DNA from: JAMQPK01 sp963782595
Lineage (GTDB): Bacteria; Acidobacteriota; Vicinamibacteria; Vicinamibacterales; JAMQPK01
Reading direction: 5' to 3'
DNA length: 64,000 nt
NCBI GenBank assembly: GCA_963782595.1
Contig: CAWAKJ010000001.1
Location: forward strand, 620,001 to 684,000
The notes under the pieces were generated by a model. That model worked only from the letters and a program-made list of their open reading frames with translations, ran no database searches and had not been told where the DNA came from. Position numbers and translations under genes: made by a program. Position 1 is the first letter of the stretch. Each line of letters starts with the position of its first letter. Below are positions 1 through 9,648 of the stretch, one piece after another.

Positions 1-341
1 GGTTTGGAGATACGCTCTTCGGCCCTGCGTCTGGCCGCCTCGGCCCGCGCCGCGTCGATTTCGTCGGCGCGCTCGGCGAGCTCGGCCAGAATCGTGACCC
101 GATCGGGGAGCACTTCGGCGAATCCAAACGCAATCGACAGGTAGTGCTTCTCGCCGCCCTTTCGATACCACAGCTCCCCGACTTGCAACACCGCGAGCAT
201 CGGCGTGTGGCCCGGCAGCACGCCGAAGTAGCCTTCGGCACCCGGGATCTCGACCTCGTCCACGCGCTCGGTCACCACAGACCGGTCGGGCGTGACAATC
301 TCGAGCGTCAGGTGTGTCGGAAGCGCAGGTACATCTGCCAT
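1..341 (-). CDS. atpC: ATP synthase F1 epsilon subunit (partial, 3' end outside window)
   Basis: This encodes the epsilon subunit of the F1 rotor stalk, which couples rotation to catalysis and limits ATP hydrolysis. Translation from the ATG at 341 gives MADVPALPTHLTLEIVTPDR, then the conserved beta-sandwich signature VPGAEG-like IPGAEGYFGVLPGHTPML. The start of the C-terminal helical part (ERADEIDAARAEAARRRAEE) is visible before the window ends, so the C-terminus is missing. It is the last visible gene of atpH-A-G-D-C. It is separated from atpD by a 92-bp inverted-repeat spacer. Identification is certain; only the 3' end is unknown. Confidence 0.93.
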   Translation of the reverse strand, partial: MADVPALPTHLTLEIVTPDRSVVTERVDEVEIPGAEGYFGVLPGHTPMLAVLQVGELWYRKGGEKHYLSIAFGFAEVLPDRVTILAELAERADEIDAARAEAARRRAEERISK

Positions 342-368
342 AGGTTCATCGCTACCAGTTGCTGTCAT

Positions 369-460
369 TTACCACAGAGGCTGAGCCCCGAACGGAGGGA
401 AAACAAAGAGGGCTGAGATCTTTGCTTTTCCTCAGTTCCAGATCACGCCCGCTGTGGTAA
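369..460. repeat. Intergenic inverted-repeat element between atpD and atpC
   Basis: The spacer begins with TTACCACAG (369-377) and ends with its exact reverse complement CTGTGGTAA (452-460). Inner words CTGAG and CTCAG are also complementary. It belongs by style to the CAGAG/CTCTG spacers at 1943-2011, 9649-9746 and 19671-19756. Confidence 0.6.
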
Positions 461-464
461 CCGG

Positions 465-1928
465 CTAAGCCGCCGAGGCCATCTTCTTGGCGTTCTCCAC
501 AACCTCGTCGATCGTGCCCTGCATGTAAAACGCCTGCTCGGGCAGCGCGTCGTGTTTGCCGTCGATGATTTCCTTGAAACCGCGAATCGTCTCGGCAATC
601 GGGACGTATTTGCCCTCGCGCCCGGTGAACTGCGATGCCACGAAAAACGGCTGCGAGAGAAACCGCTGCAGCTTGCGCGCGCGCGCAACCGTAATCTTGT
701 CCTCTTCCGGCAACTCGTCGATGCCGAGAATGGCGATGATGTCCTGCAAATCCTTGTACCGCTGCAGCACGCGCTTCACTTCCTTGGCCACGTTGTAGTG
801 CTCGTCGCCGATGATGCGGGGATCGAGAATCCGCGAGGTCGAGGCCAGCGGATCGACCGCCGGGTAAATTCCCAGCTCGACGATCGCGCGCGACAGGTTT
901 GTCGTCGCGTCGAGGTGCGCGAATGTCGTCGCGGGCGCCGGGTCCGTGTAATCGTCGGCCGGAACGTAAATCGCCTGCACCGACGTGATCGAGCCCTTCT
1001 TGGTGGAAGTGATGCGCTCCTGCAGCTCGCCCATTTCGGAGCCAAGCGTGGGTTGATAGCCGACCGCCGATGGCATGCGGCCGAGGAGCGCCGACACTTC
1101 GGAGCCCGCCTGCGTGAACCGGAAGATGTTGTCGATGAAGAGCAGCACGTCTTTGCCTTCGGCATCGCGGAAGTACTCCGCGACCGTCAGGCCTGAAAGG
1201 GCGACGCGAAGACGCGCACCCGGCGGCTCGGTCATCTGTCCGTACACCAGCGCCGCGCGCGACTTCGACAAGTCGTCTTTGTTGATGACGCCGCTCTCCT
1301 GGAACTCGAGCCACAGGTCGTTGCCCTCGCGGGTACGCTCGCCGACGCCGGCAAACACCGACACGCCGCCGTGCTTCATCGCGATGTTGTGGATGAGCTC
1401 CTGAATAATGACCGTCTTGCCGACACCCGCGCCGCCGAACAACCCGATCTTGCCCCCGAGCAGGTAGGGCTCGAGGAGGTCGACGACCTTGATGCCGGTC
1501 TCGAACATCTTGAGCTCGGTGGACTGCTGCTCCAATGTCGGCGCGCTGCGATGAATCGACCAGCGTTCTTTCGAGTTCACCGGTCTGTCGGGATAATCGA
1601 CCGGTTCGCCGAGCACGTTCATCACGCGGCCGAGCGTGGCCGGTCCGACGGGCATCGAGATCGGCTCGCCCAGATCGACCGCCTTCATGCCGCGCTGCAT
1701 CCCGTCGGTTGGCTTCATCGCAACCGTGCGCACACGCGACTCGCCCAGGTGCTGCTCTACTTCGCAGATGATGTCGACGAGGGACTCCCCGCCCTTGCCC
1801 TCCGTCTTGATCTGGACGGCGTTGTAAATGTCGGGCAGGTGGCCGTCCGGGAACTCGATGTCGACAACGGGTCCGATGACCTGAACGACCTTGCCGACTT
1901 TTTGTTTGGCTGCTACTTCGGTCGCCAT
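465..1928 (-). CDS. atpD: ATP synthase F1 beta subunit
   Basis: This is the catalytic beta subunit of F1-ATPase (487 aa), which makes ATP at the alpha/beta interface. The Walker A motif GGAGVGKT is at about residues 165-172, followed by GERTREGNDLW and the Walker B strand DVLLFIDNIFRFTQAG. The C-terminal helix-turn-helix domain contains the DELSEEDK-like DELPEEDKITVARARK. I chose the ATG at 1928 (MATEVAAKQKVGKV) because homologues start here. An in-frame extension to 1985 runs into the upstream repeat spacer and looks artefactual. The length is normal for the family. It sits between atpG and atpC in the usual F1 order. Confidence 0.97.
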   Translation of the reverse strand: MATEVAAKQKVGKVVQVIGPVVDIEFPDGHLPDIYNAVQIKTEGKGGESLVDIICEVEQHLGESRVRTVAMKPTDGMQRGMKAVDLGEPISMPVGPATLGRVMNVLGEPVDYPDRPVNSKERWSIHRSAPTLEQQSTELKMFETGIKVVDLLEPYLLGGKIGLFGGAGVGKTVIIQELIHNIAMKHGGVSVFAGVGERTREGNDLWLEFQESGVINKDDLSKSRAALVYGQMTEPPGARLRVALSGLTVAEYFRDAEGKDVLLFIDNIFRFTQAGSEVSALLGRMPSAVGYQPTLGSEMGELQERITSTKKGSITSVQAIYVPADDYTDPAPATTFAHLDATTNLSRAIVELGIYPAVDPLASTSRILDPRIIGDEHYNVAKEVKRVLQRYKDLQDIIAILGIDELPEEDKITVARARKLQRFLSQPFFVASQFTGREGKYVPIAETIRGFKEIIDGKHDALPEQAFYMQGTIDEVVENAKKMASAA

Positions 1929-1942
1929 GTTTTTCCTATCTC

Positions 1943-2011
1943 GACGCAGAGTCGCAGAGCCGCAGAGAATCTTTTTGGGGAACACACTCTGCGCCTCGGC
2001 GTCTCTGCGTC
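1943..2011. repeat. Intergenic inverted-repeat element between atpG and atpD
   Basis: The terminal repeats GACGCAGAG (1943-1951) and CTCTGCGTC (2003-2011) are perfect complements. Between them are further degenerate CGCAGAG and CTCTGCG words. The element fills nearly all of the 94-bp gap between the atpG stop and the atpD start. Confidence 0.7.
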
Positions 2012-2022
2012 AAAACTGCAGT

Positions 2023-2946
2023 TCAAAGCGCTTGAGCTCCAGAAACCACTTCGATAATTTCCCTCGTAATCGCCGCCTGGCGCACCTTGTTCATATAGAG
2101 CGTCAGGCTATCGATGATCTCCCCCGAATTCTTTGTCGCGGCATCCATGGCCGTCATACGGGCCGCGTGCTCGGCTGCCGCCGACTCGAGCAGCGCGCGA
2201 TAGACCTGAATCTCGATGTGCTTCGGAAGCAGGTCGCCCAAAATGCGAGCCGGTCCTGGTTCGTAGATGTAATCCACGTCTCCGAGGACCGGCGCTTTTG
2301 GGGTCTGACCCCCGCGAGCGTCAAGGGGGTCAGACCCCGATTTGCCCCCCGTGCCCACTTGCTGCTTCGGAATCGGCAGCAATTGCTCCGTCGTCACCCG
2401 CTGCTGCATGACCGACTTGAACTCGTTGTAGACGATGAAGACGCGGTTCACGCGGCCGCTCGTAAACTCCTCGATCGCCGCCTCGGCGATGCGCTTGGCG
2501 TCGGCGTAGCGCACTTTCTGGAAAATGCCGATTTCTTCGAAGCGTACTTCGAAGCCGCGGCGCCGGAAAAAGTCGCGCCCTTTTCGGCCGACCAACCCGA
2601 GGACCACCGCGTTCGCACCGGTACTCCCGATGAAGCTGCCCGCCGCTTTGATGATGTTCGTATTGAAGCCACCGCAAAGGCCCTTGTCGGCGGTGACGAC
2701 GATGAGCAGCACCTTGGAGTCGGGGCCGTTCTCTCGTTCTGCCAGCAGCGGATGCGTCGATGAATCGACCCGGCTCGCCAGGCTGTTCAGGACCCGCTGC
2801 ATCTGCAGCGCGAACGGGCGGGCGCCAACGACGCGCTCCTGCGCACGGCGCAGCTTCGAGGCGGAGATCATTTTCATCGCCTTGGTAATCTGCTGCGTCG
2901 ATTTCACCGCGCGGATGCGGCGCCGCAGGTCAAGCAGTGACGGCAT
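2023..2946 (-). CDS. atpG: ATP synthase F1 gamma subunit with an inserted palindromic peptide
   Basis: This is the gamma (central stalk) subunit, 307 aa, slightly long for the family (about 285-295). The N-terminal helix RRRIRAVKSTQQITKAMKMI, the ADKGLCGGFN segment and the C-terminal AARMTAMDAATKNSGEII helix are all recognisable, so the subunit should assemble. Residues about 198-222 (TGGKSGSDPLDARGGQTPK) have no counterpart in ordinary gamma subunits. They coincide with a GGGGTCTGACCCC inverted repeat at 2300-2338. The insert lies between QLLPIPK and DYIYEP, a surface loop region by family knowledge. The start lies 3 bp after the atpA stop. Confidence 0.96.
   Translation of the reverse strand: MPSLLDLRRRIRAVKSTQQITKAMKMISASKLRRAQERVVGARPFALQMQRVLNSLASRVDSSTHPLLAERENGPDSKVLLIVVTADKGLCGGFNTNIIKAAGSFIGSTGANAVVLGLVGRKGRDFFRRRGFEVRFEEIGIFQKVRYADAKRIAEAAIEEFTSGRVNRVFIVYNEFKSVMQQRVTTEQLLPIPKQQVGTGGKSGSDPLDARGGQTPKAPVLGDVDYIYEPGPARILGDLLPKHIEIQVYRALLESAAAEHAARMTAMDAATKNSGEIIDSLTLYMNKVRQAAITREIIEVVSGAQAL
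2300..2338. repeat. Palindromic element inserted in frame inside atpG
   Basis: Two perfect 14-bp arms, GGGGTCTGACCCCC (2300-2313) and its complement GGGGGTCAGACCCC (2325-2338), surround an 11-base loop. On the coding strand it reads G-S-D-P...G-G-Q-T-P without a stop. A sister copy is inside glmS at 26893-26930. Confidence 0.85.
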
Positions 2947-2949
2947 CGG

Positions 2950-4470
<1,521 letters not shown>

Positions 4471-4514
4471 ATTTTGGTTCGCATGGGGCCCCGCCCCCAT
4501 ACGCCTGCCGTCGC

Positions 4515-5060
4515 TCAGCCAACGTTAAGTCGATCGCGAATTTTCTTTAACTGCGTGGCGATGCTGGCGTCGTAGACCGTACCGCCCACACGGGCGACTA
4601 CTCCGCCGATGATGTCCTTGTCGACCTTTGTCGTCATCATGACCTTCTTACCGGTCACGTCGGCCAGCTTCTTCTCGATCGCCGCGGCATGTTCGGGCGG
4701 CAACAGATCGGCGCTCGTGACTTCGGCATGAACGACATTGCGGCGTTCGGCCAGGAAATCGCGGTACCTCGCGGCGATGTCCTTCAGCAGGACCAGCCTG
4801 TCGCGGTCCGCAAGGAGCACGAGCAGCTTCGAGATGATGGGAATGAAGCTCGCGCGGGTCGTAATCTGTTCCATCGCGGCGCGCTTGCGGGGCGCGGGCA
4901 CCGCCGGGTTCAGCATCAAGCGCTCGAGAACGGTCTGCTGCCGGAAAAACGCGATGAACTCGTCGAGTTCGCGTGCGATCGTGTCCAGATCGGCCGATTC
5001 TTTCGTGGCGACCTCGAGGAGGGCGCGGGCGTAACGGCCGGCAGCGGTGCGACTGGTCAT
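4515..5060 (-). CDS. atpH: ATP synthase F1 delta subunit
   Basis: This is the delta subunit (181 aa) that joins F1 to the peripheral stalk. TAAGRYARALLEVA at the N-terminus and the C-terminal VDKDIIGGVVARVGGTVYDASI motif are diagnostic of the OSCP/delta family. The ATG at 5060 (MTSRTAAGRY) fits the family. A longer frame to 5126 would translate a repeat element (5064-5130). It is the first gene of this operon. No atpF, atpE or atpB lies upstream, since the next gene is parB, so the F0 part must be encoded elsewhere. Confidence 0.95.
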   Translation of the reverse strand: MTSRTAAGRYARALLEVATKESADLDTIARELDEFIAFFRQQTVLERLMLNPAVPAPRKRAAMEQITTRASFIPIISKLLVLLADRDRLVLLKDIAARYRDFLAERRNVVHAEVTSADLLPPEHAAAIEKKLADVTGKKVMMTTKVDKDIIGGVVARVGGTVYDASIATQLKKIRDRLNVG

Positions 5061-5063
5061 TTT

Positions 5064-5130
5064 TTTGATCCGGGGGCCCCTGCCCCCCGGAAGGCGCCTT
5101 CGCTCGTGGGGCCCCAATCGCCCCACTCAC
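5064..5130 (-). repeat. GC-rich repeat element upstream of atpH (copy 1)
   Basis: Read on the minus strand, this contains GAGTGGGG, GGGGCCC and ends with GGGGCAGGGGCCCCCGG followed by ATCAAA, directly before the atpH start. A second copy (22258-22332) precedes the lipoprotein gene. The terminal 23 bases match with one difference. Confidence 0.7.
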
Positions 5131-5248
5131 TACGGCGCGTAACACCATCCGAAGACGCAAACGGGATTGGGGCACTGCTTGCGCCAATTTTCACAAGCGC
5201 AAAACACTTCTTTATATCATGAATCGGCTTCGGGCTTCAGGCTGCTGG

Positions 5249-6118
5249 CTACCGGGTGCTGGACGTCAGATATTCGTACAGTCGCTGCAGTTCGTCTTCC
5301 GAACCGAAGTCGATCTCTATTCGTCCGCCCTTGCCGCGACGATTGATTCGGACTCGAGTGCCAAGGGTCATCCGAAGCTTCTCTTCGGCGGCGCGGGTGT
5401 GCACATCCGGCCCGGCCGGCGCGGCCGACGGCGCGGAGGCAACGGGCTGCGTGACGCGCTTCACCATCGCTTCGGTTTCGCGCACCGACAGGTTGCGGGC
5501 GATCACTTCGCGCGCGACCTGGCGCTGGCTGCCCTCGTCTGCAATCGTAAGGAGCGCGCGGGCGTGCCCCATGGAGAGCCGCCGATCTGCCACCTCTGCC
5601 CGTACTTCCTGAGGAAGTTTCAGCAGCCGCATGTGGTTGGCGACAGACGAGCGGTCTTTGCCCACCGATGCGGCGATCTCTTCCTGCGTCAGGTTGAACT
5701 CGGTGCTGAGTCGTTCGTACGCAGCCCCTTCGTCTATCGGGTTGAGATCTTCGCGCTGGATGTTCTCGATGAGCGCCAGCTCGAGGATCTCCGCACCATT
5801 GCCCTCGGCCACCTCTCTCACGACGACCGGCACGCGCGTGAGGCCTGCGCGCTGCGCTGCGCGCCACCGGCGCTCGCCGGCCACGATGCGATAGCCACTG
5901 CCGAGCCGGCGGACGATGATCGGCTGAATGACGCCGTTGGATCTGATCGACTGCGCAAGCTCGTCGAGTCGCGCGTCTTCAAAACGATGGCGCGGCTGAT
6001 GCTCGTTTGGCGAGATCAGATCGACGTCGACTTCGGTTGATCCGCCGCCCGGGCGCACGTCGGGAACATCGGGGATAAGCGCGCTGAGTCCTTTTCCCAG
6101 TGCGGGCCGTTTCTCCAT
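5249..6118 (-). CDS. parB: Chromosome-partitioning protein ParB
   Basis: This is a CTP-dependent, parS-binding partition protein (289 aa). It starts with the family hallmark KRPALGKGLSALIP. The ParB/Srx fold follows, with PNEHQPRHRFED and the CTP-box segment GERRWRAAQRAG. A central helix-turn-helix (TQEEIAASVGKDRSSVANHM) and a C-terminal dimerisation part complete it. It lies 3 bp downstream of parA. A matching parS lies just upstream of parA at 7107-7122. The parA-parB-parS set next to rsmG/mnmG and dnaA is the classical origin-proximal arrangement. Confidence 0.97.
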   Translation of the reverse strand: MEKRPALGKGLSALIPDVPDVRPGGGSTEVDVDLISPNEHQPRHRFEDARLDELAQSIRSNGVIQPIIVRRLGSGYRIVAGERRWRAAQRAGLTRVPVVVREVAEGNGAEILELALIENIQREDLNPIDEGAAYERLSTEFNLTQEEIAASVGKDRSSVANHMRLLKLPQEVRAEVADRRLSMGHARALLTIADEGSQRQVAREVIARNLSVRETEAMVKRVTQPVASAPSAAPAGPDVHTRAAEEKLRMTLGTRVRINRRGKGGRIEIDFGSEDELQRLYEYLTSSTR

Positions 6119-6121
6119 ACT

Positions 6122-6985
6122 TCAATTCTCCTGATCTCCTGATCTCGTGTTTTGCGTTTCTGTTGGTGTCGTGCTCTCTGTGTGCTCCGGCGCCACGGTC
6201 TCTCCGTTCGCACGCGCGATGAACTCGCGGGCGAGGGCCCTGTACGCATCGGCGCCTCGCGACTTTGCGTCGTACTCCGTCACCGGCAACCCATGACTGG
6301 GCGCTTCGGCCAAGCGTACGTTGCGCGGGATAACCGTCCGAAACACCTTTTCCTTGAAGAACTCGCGGACGTTCGTCGCGACCTGCGCACCAAGGTTGGT
6401 GCGTTCGTCGTACATGGTCAACAACACGCCGTCGACGTCGAGTGTGGGATTCAGTCCTGCACGCACACGGCGAAGCGTGGTCATGAGGTCGGCCAGGCCT
6501 TCGAGCGCGAAGTACTCGCAGTGAAGCGGAATCAGCACGGCCTCGGCCGCGACGAGTGCGTTCAACGTCAGCAGTCCGAGCGACGGAGGACAGTCGATGA
6601 AGACATGGTCGAAGCGATCACGGAGCGGAATCAGAAAGCGGCGCAACTGCGATTCGCGTCCGGGCAGCGCGACCATTTCGATTTCCGCGCCGGTGAGGTG
6701 CCGGTCGGAGGGCAGAACGGACACGTTGGCGACCGTCGTGGGGAGAATGAACTCGTCGGGTGTTTGCAGCGCCGCGCCGTCCACGGCCGTGAGCACGTTG
6801 TAGATGGTTCCGCCAGGCCCTGAACGGCCGCGCAGGCCCACCCCGCTCGTCATGTTCGCTTGAGGATCGACGTCGACGAGCAGAACCTTGCGACCTTCGC
6901 CTGCGAGAGCCGCTGCCAGGTTAATCGCGGTGGTTGTCTTGCCAACTCCGCCCTTCTGATTTGCGACCGCCTGTATTTTGTTCAT
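6122..6985 (-). CDS. parA: Chromosome-partitioning ATPase ParA (Soj family)
   Basis: This is a deviant Walker ATPase (287 aa) that forms nucleoid-bound gradients moving ParB-parS complexes. The deviant Walker A motif KGGVGKTT is near residue 11, followed by LVDVDPQAN and the FIDCPPSLG switch. The ATG at 6985 (MNKIQAVANQKGG) is the homologue start. A longer reading frame to 7141 would translate through the parS site and is not believable. The gene overlaps nothing. A 152-bp leader with parS separates it from rsmG. Confidence 0.96.
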   Translation of the reverse strand: MNKIQAVANQKGGVGKTTTAINLAAALAGEGRKVLLVDVDPQANMTSGVGLRGRSGPGGTIYNVLTAVDGAALQTPDEFILPTTVANVSVLPSDRHLTGAEIEMVALPGRESQLRRFLIPLRDRFDHVFIDCPPSLGLLTLNALVAAEAVLIPLHCEYFALEGLADLMTTLRRVRAGLNPTLDVDGVLLTMYDERTNLGAQVATNVREFFKEKVFRTVIPRNVRLAEAPSHGLPVTEYDAKSRGADAYRALAREFIARANGETVAPEHTESTTPTETQNTRSGDQEN

Positions 6986-7106
6986 TACAAACGAGATATC
7001 GACGACGGGGCGTCTTCTGTTGTTTGACCAAGTTCTGTGACTTAGAGGGCCCTGGTTAGTCGAGGAGCATACCGCAGCGACGACAAAAAGCGAAGCAGAA
7101 ACACTG

Positions 7107-7122
7107 TGTTCCACGTGGAACA
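7107..7122. other. parS centromere site
   Basis: TGTTCCACGTGGAACA is a perfect 16-bp palindrome matching the bacterial parS consensus (TGTTNCACGTGNAACA form). It lies between rsmG and parA, about 7.2 kb from dnaA. No second copy was seen in the window. This is a known ParB target by established knowledge. Confidence 0.95.
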
Positions 7123-7137
7123 AAATTGCCTCGGAAT

Positions 7138-7776
7138 TCACGTCCTGGCCTTTTCAAGAACTTCCAGCTGACTTCCCCACTGTTTGAGCAACGGGTGAGC
7201 CGCCGAAGGAATCAATTGAGGGGTAGTCGCGTTGGCGGACACGCGCGATCGGGCACCGAATAACAAGAGAAGGCCGCCGGGCCTCAGAAAGAACTGAAGG
7301 CCTGCGAGAGTCTTCCCTTCCACTTTCACCGCGCGCATCGTCACGACATCGGCCGTTTCATGCAGTGATGGGCGGGCCAGGAGCTCTTCGAATCGGACAG
7401 CATCGACCTCGGTTTCGTTCAATGCCAACGCCCGGGTCACTTCTCGAAGAAAGGCGGCCTTGCGCGTCTTTGATTCCACCATCCGCATCGATATACCTGG
7501 CGCGGCAAGCTTTAGCGGAATCGCCGGCGAACCGCCACCGGAGCCAATGTCTATGACTGTCTTCGTGTGACCCGGAAGAAACCTTGCGGCCAGCACCGGC
7601 TCCACGAGCAGCCGGTCGATGGCCTCGTCTCCAGCCACATCAACTGGCAGCGAGGTCAGGGACACCTTTCGATTCCATTTGCGAAGGAGCTCGAAATACG
7701 CCTCCAGCCCGTCTAGGAGCGCCTGGGATGGGCTCAGCCCGGCCTTGGACGCGCGTCTGGCGATCTTCTCTCGCAC
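7138..7776 (-). CDS. rsmG: 16S rRNA (guanine-N7) methyltransferase RsmG
   Basis: RsmG methylates G527 of 16S rRNA with SAM. The SAM-binding motif VIDIGSGGGSPAIPLKL and the downstream RAVKVEGKTLAGLQFFLRPGG segment identify the GidB family. The GTG at 7776 (VREKIARRASK) is chosen because AAGG lies 7 bases upstream. A GTG at 7782 is also possible. A TTG at 7833 would overlap mnmG and is unlikely. It follows mnmG by a short gap, the usual gidA-gidB pair. Length is about 212 aa, normal. Confidence 0.93.
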   Translation of the reverse strand: MREKIARRASKAGLSPSQALLDGLEAYFELLRKWNRKVSLTSLPVDVAGDEAIDRLLVEPVLAARFLPGHTKTVIDIGSGGGSPAIPLKLAAPGISMRMVESKTRKAAFLREVTRALALNETEVDAVRFEELLARPSLHETADVVTMRAVKVEGKTLAGLQFFLRPGGLLLLFGARSRVSANATTPQLIPSAAHPLLKQWGSQLEVLEKART

Positions 7777-7795
7777 TGACACGCCTTGCAGGATA

Positions 7796-9634
7796 TTAGA
7801 TTTCGCGTGAGATGTACGTGGACAGCACCGCAATGGCTGCAGGGGTAACGCCGGGAACCCTCGTGGCTTGACCGATCGTCTGAGGTCTAACCTGGCTCAG
7901 GCGATGAACAACCTCCGCGGAAAGGCCAGGAACCCCAGAATATCGGAACGCCTCTGGAATCCGGCGGTGCTCCTCACGCGACCTCCGCCGAATTTCAGCC
8001 TCTTGCCGCTTCAAATACCCTTCGTACTTCAGCGTCGTCTCGACGCTCGGTATATCGAGTCGACCCACCGGTTCTTCCAACCCGAAGCCGCCGGCCACAA
8101 GGTCCGCCAGCCTCGCTGGAGGCTGCCGCAGCCATTGCGCCGCGCTCATTCTCGAGCCGGTCGAGTCTTTTACCAGAACTCTCTGAAGCTTCTCGAGGTT
8201 CCCGTCGAACCGCGCCTGCCTCGACTGGAAGCTATCCCAGCGCACATCGTCCACCAGGCCAGCGGCCCGTCCCTTCGGTGTCAGACGCAGATCGGCGTTG
8301 TCCACCCTCAGCAGCAGGCGGTACTCCGCGCGAGAAGTGAACATTCGATAGGGTTCCAGGCAACCGCTCGTAATTAGGTCATCTACCAGAATACCCGTGT
8401 AACCGTCGCTCCGGCCCAGAGTGAACGGCGTCCCGCCCCCGACATAAAGCGAGGCGTTGGCACCCGCGACGAGGCCTTGCGCACCCGCCTCCTCGTACCC
8501 CGACGTGCCGTTTATCTGGCCCGCAAGAAACAACCCCGCCACGCGCTTGGTCTGAAGCGCATTGGTCAGCTCGGTCGGCTGGATGAAGTCGTACTCGACG
8601 GCGTACGCGGGCCTGAGCATTCGCGCGTTCTCGAGTCCGGGCATCACGCGGACGATTTCGAGTTGCACGTCCGGCGGCAGACTCATCGAAAACCCGTTCA
8701 CGTAAATCTCGTCGACATCCGCGCCTTCAGGCTCGAGATAGATCTGATGCCGCTCGCGTTGCGGAAAGCGCACGATCTTGTCTTCGAGCGACGGGCAGTA
8801 ACGAGGACCGACCCCCTGAATCTGGCCGTTGAAGAGCGGCGACTTATCGATGTTCGCCATCACGATCTCTCGCACCCGATCGTTGGTGTGCACGAGATAG
8901 CACGGCGTCTGCCGAATTTCGATCGAGTCGGTGAGAAACGAGAACGGAACCGGAGGGTTGTCGCCGGGCTCGAGTGCAAAGCGGCCGTCGGCAACAGCGC
9001 GATCGAAATCAATCGAGCGTCGATCGAGACGCGGCGGCGTGCCCGTCTTCAACCGTCCCCAGCTAAAACCGAAAGACTTGAGCGAATCGGCCAGCTCCCG
9101 CGACGGTGGTTCGTCCGCACGGCCCGCCGGCCGCTGCTCGCGGCCGATGTGAACGAGCCCGTTCAGAAACGTGCCGGTCGTCATGACGAGCGCATCACAT
9201 CCGATGCGCGGGCCCTCCTCGAGCGCCAGACCAACGACGCGACCGTGCTCCACCAGAATCCGACCGGCCTTGCCGAAGATCCAATCGATGTTGTCTGTTG
9301 CGCGCAGCGCCGCGAGCATCCATTGTCCGTAACGCTTCTTGTCTGCCTGCGCCCGTGGCGACCACACCGCGGGCCCACGGCTGCGATTGAGAACTTTGAA
9401 CTGAATGCCGGTCGCATCGATCGCGCGTCCCATCAGGCCCCCGAGCGCGTCGATTTCGGCGACGAGGTGCCCCTTCGCGGTGCCGCCAATCGCCGGGTTG
9501 CACGGCATATGGGCAACCGTGTCTGGCGACAACGTGCAGATGGCGACGCTCCGCCCCAGACGCGCAGCGGCGTACGCCGCCTCACATCCTGCGTGCCCCG
9601 CACCGATCACGATCACGTCGTACTTGTCAGCCAT
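7796..9634 (-). CDS. mnmG: tRNA uridine-5-carboxymethylaminomethyl modification enzyme MnmG
   Basis: This FAD-dependent enzyme (612 aa) acts with MnmE to install cmnm5 at U34 of tRNAs. The FAD-binding GxGxxG motif is IGAGHAGCEAA at residues 11-21. MPCNPAIGGTAKGHLVAEIDALGG and PRYCPSLEDKIVRFP are family hallmarks. The C-terminal helical GidA-associated domain (YEGYLKRQEAEI) is complete. It sits between mnmE and rsmG, in the usual origin cluster. Confidence 0.97.
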   Translation of the reverse strand: MADKYDVIVIGAGHAGCEAAYAAARLGRSVAICTLSPDTVAHMPCNPAIGGTAKGHLVAEIDALGGLMGRAIDATGIQFKVLNRSRGPAVWSPRAQADKKRYGQWMLAALRATDNIDWIFGKAGRILVEHGRVVGLALEEGPRIGCDALVMTTGTFLNGLVHIGREQRPAGRADEPPSRELADSLKSFGFSWGRLKTGTPPRLDRRSIDFDRAVADGRFALEPGDNPPVPFSFLTDSIEIRQTPCYLVHTNDRVREIVMANIDKSPLFNGQIQGVGPRYCPSLEDKIVRFPQRERHQIYLEPEGADVDEIYVNGFSMSLPPDVQLEIVRVMPGLENARMLRPAYAVEYDFIQPTELTNALQTKRVAGLFLAGQINGTSGYEEAGAQGLVAGANASLYVGGGTPFTLGRSDGYTGILVDDLITSGCLEPYRMFTSRAEYRLLLRVDNADLRLTPKGRAAGLVDDVRWDSFQSRQARFDGNLEKLQRVLVKDSTGSRMSAAQWLRQPPARLADLVAGGFGLEEPVGRLDIPSVETTLKYEGYLKRQEAEIRRRSREEHRRIPEAFRYSGVPGLSAEVVHRLSQVRPQTIGQATRVPGVTPAAIAVLSTYISREI

Positions 9635-9648
9635 GGAATCTCAGATCA

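Noticed and set aside
352..1314. Long minus-strand frame overlapping atpD
   Set aside because: Arg/Ala-rich shadow frame inside a certain gene.
6983..7141. Extended ParA N-terminus through parS
   Set aside because: The extension translates the parS palindrome; homologues start at 6985.
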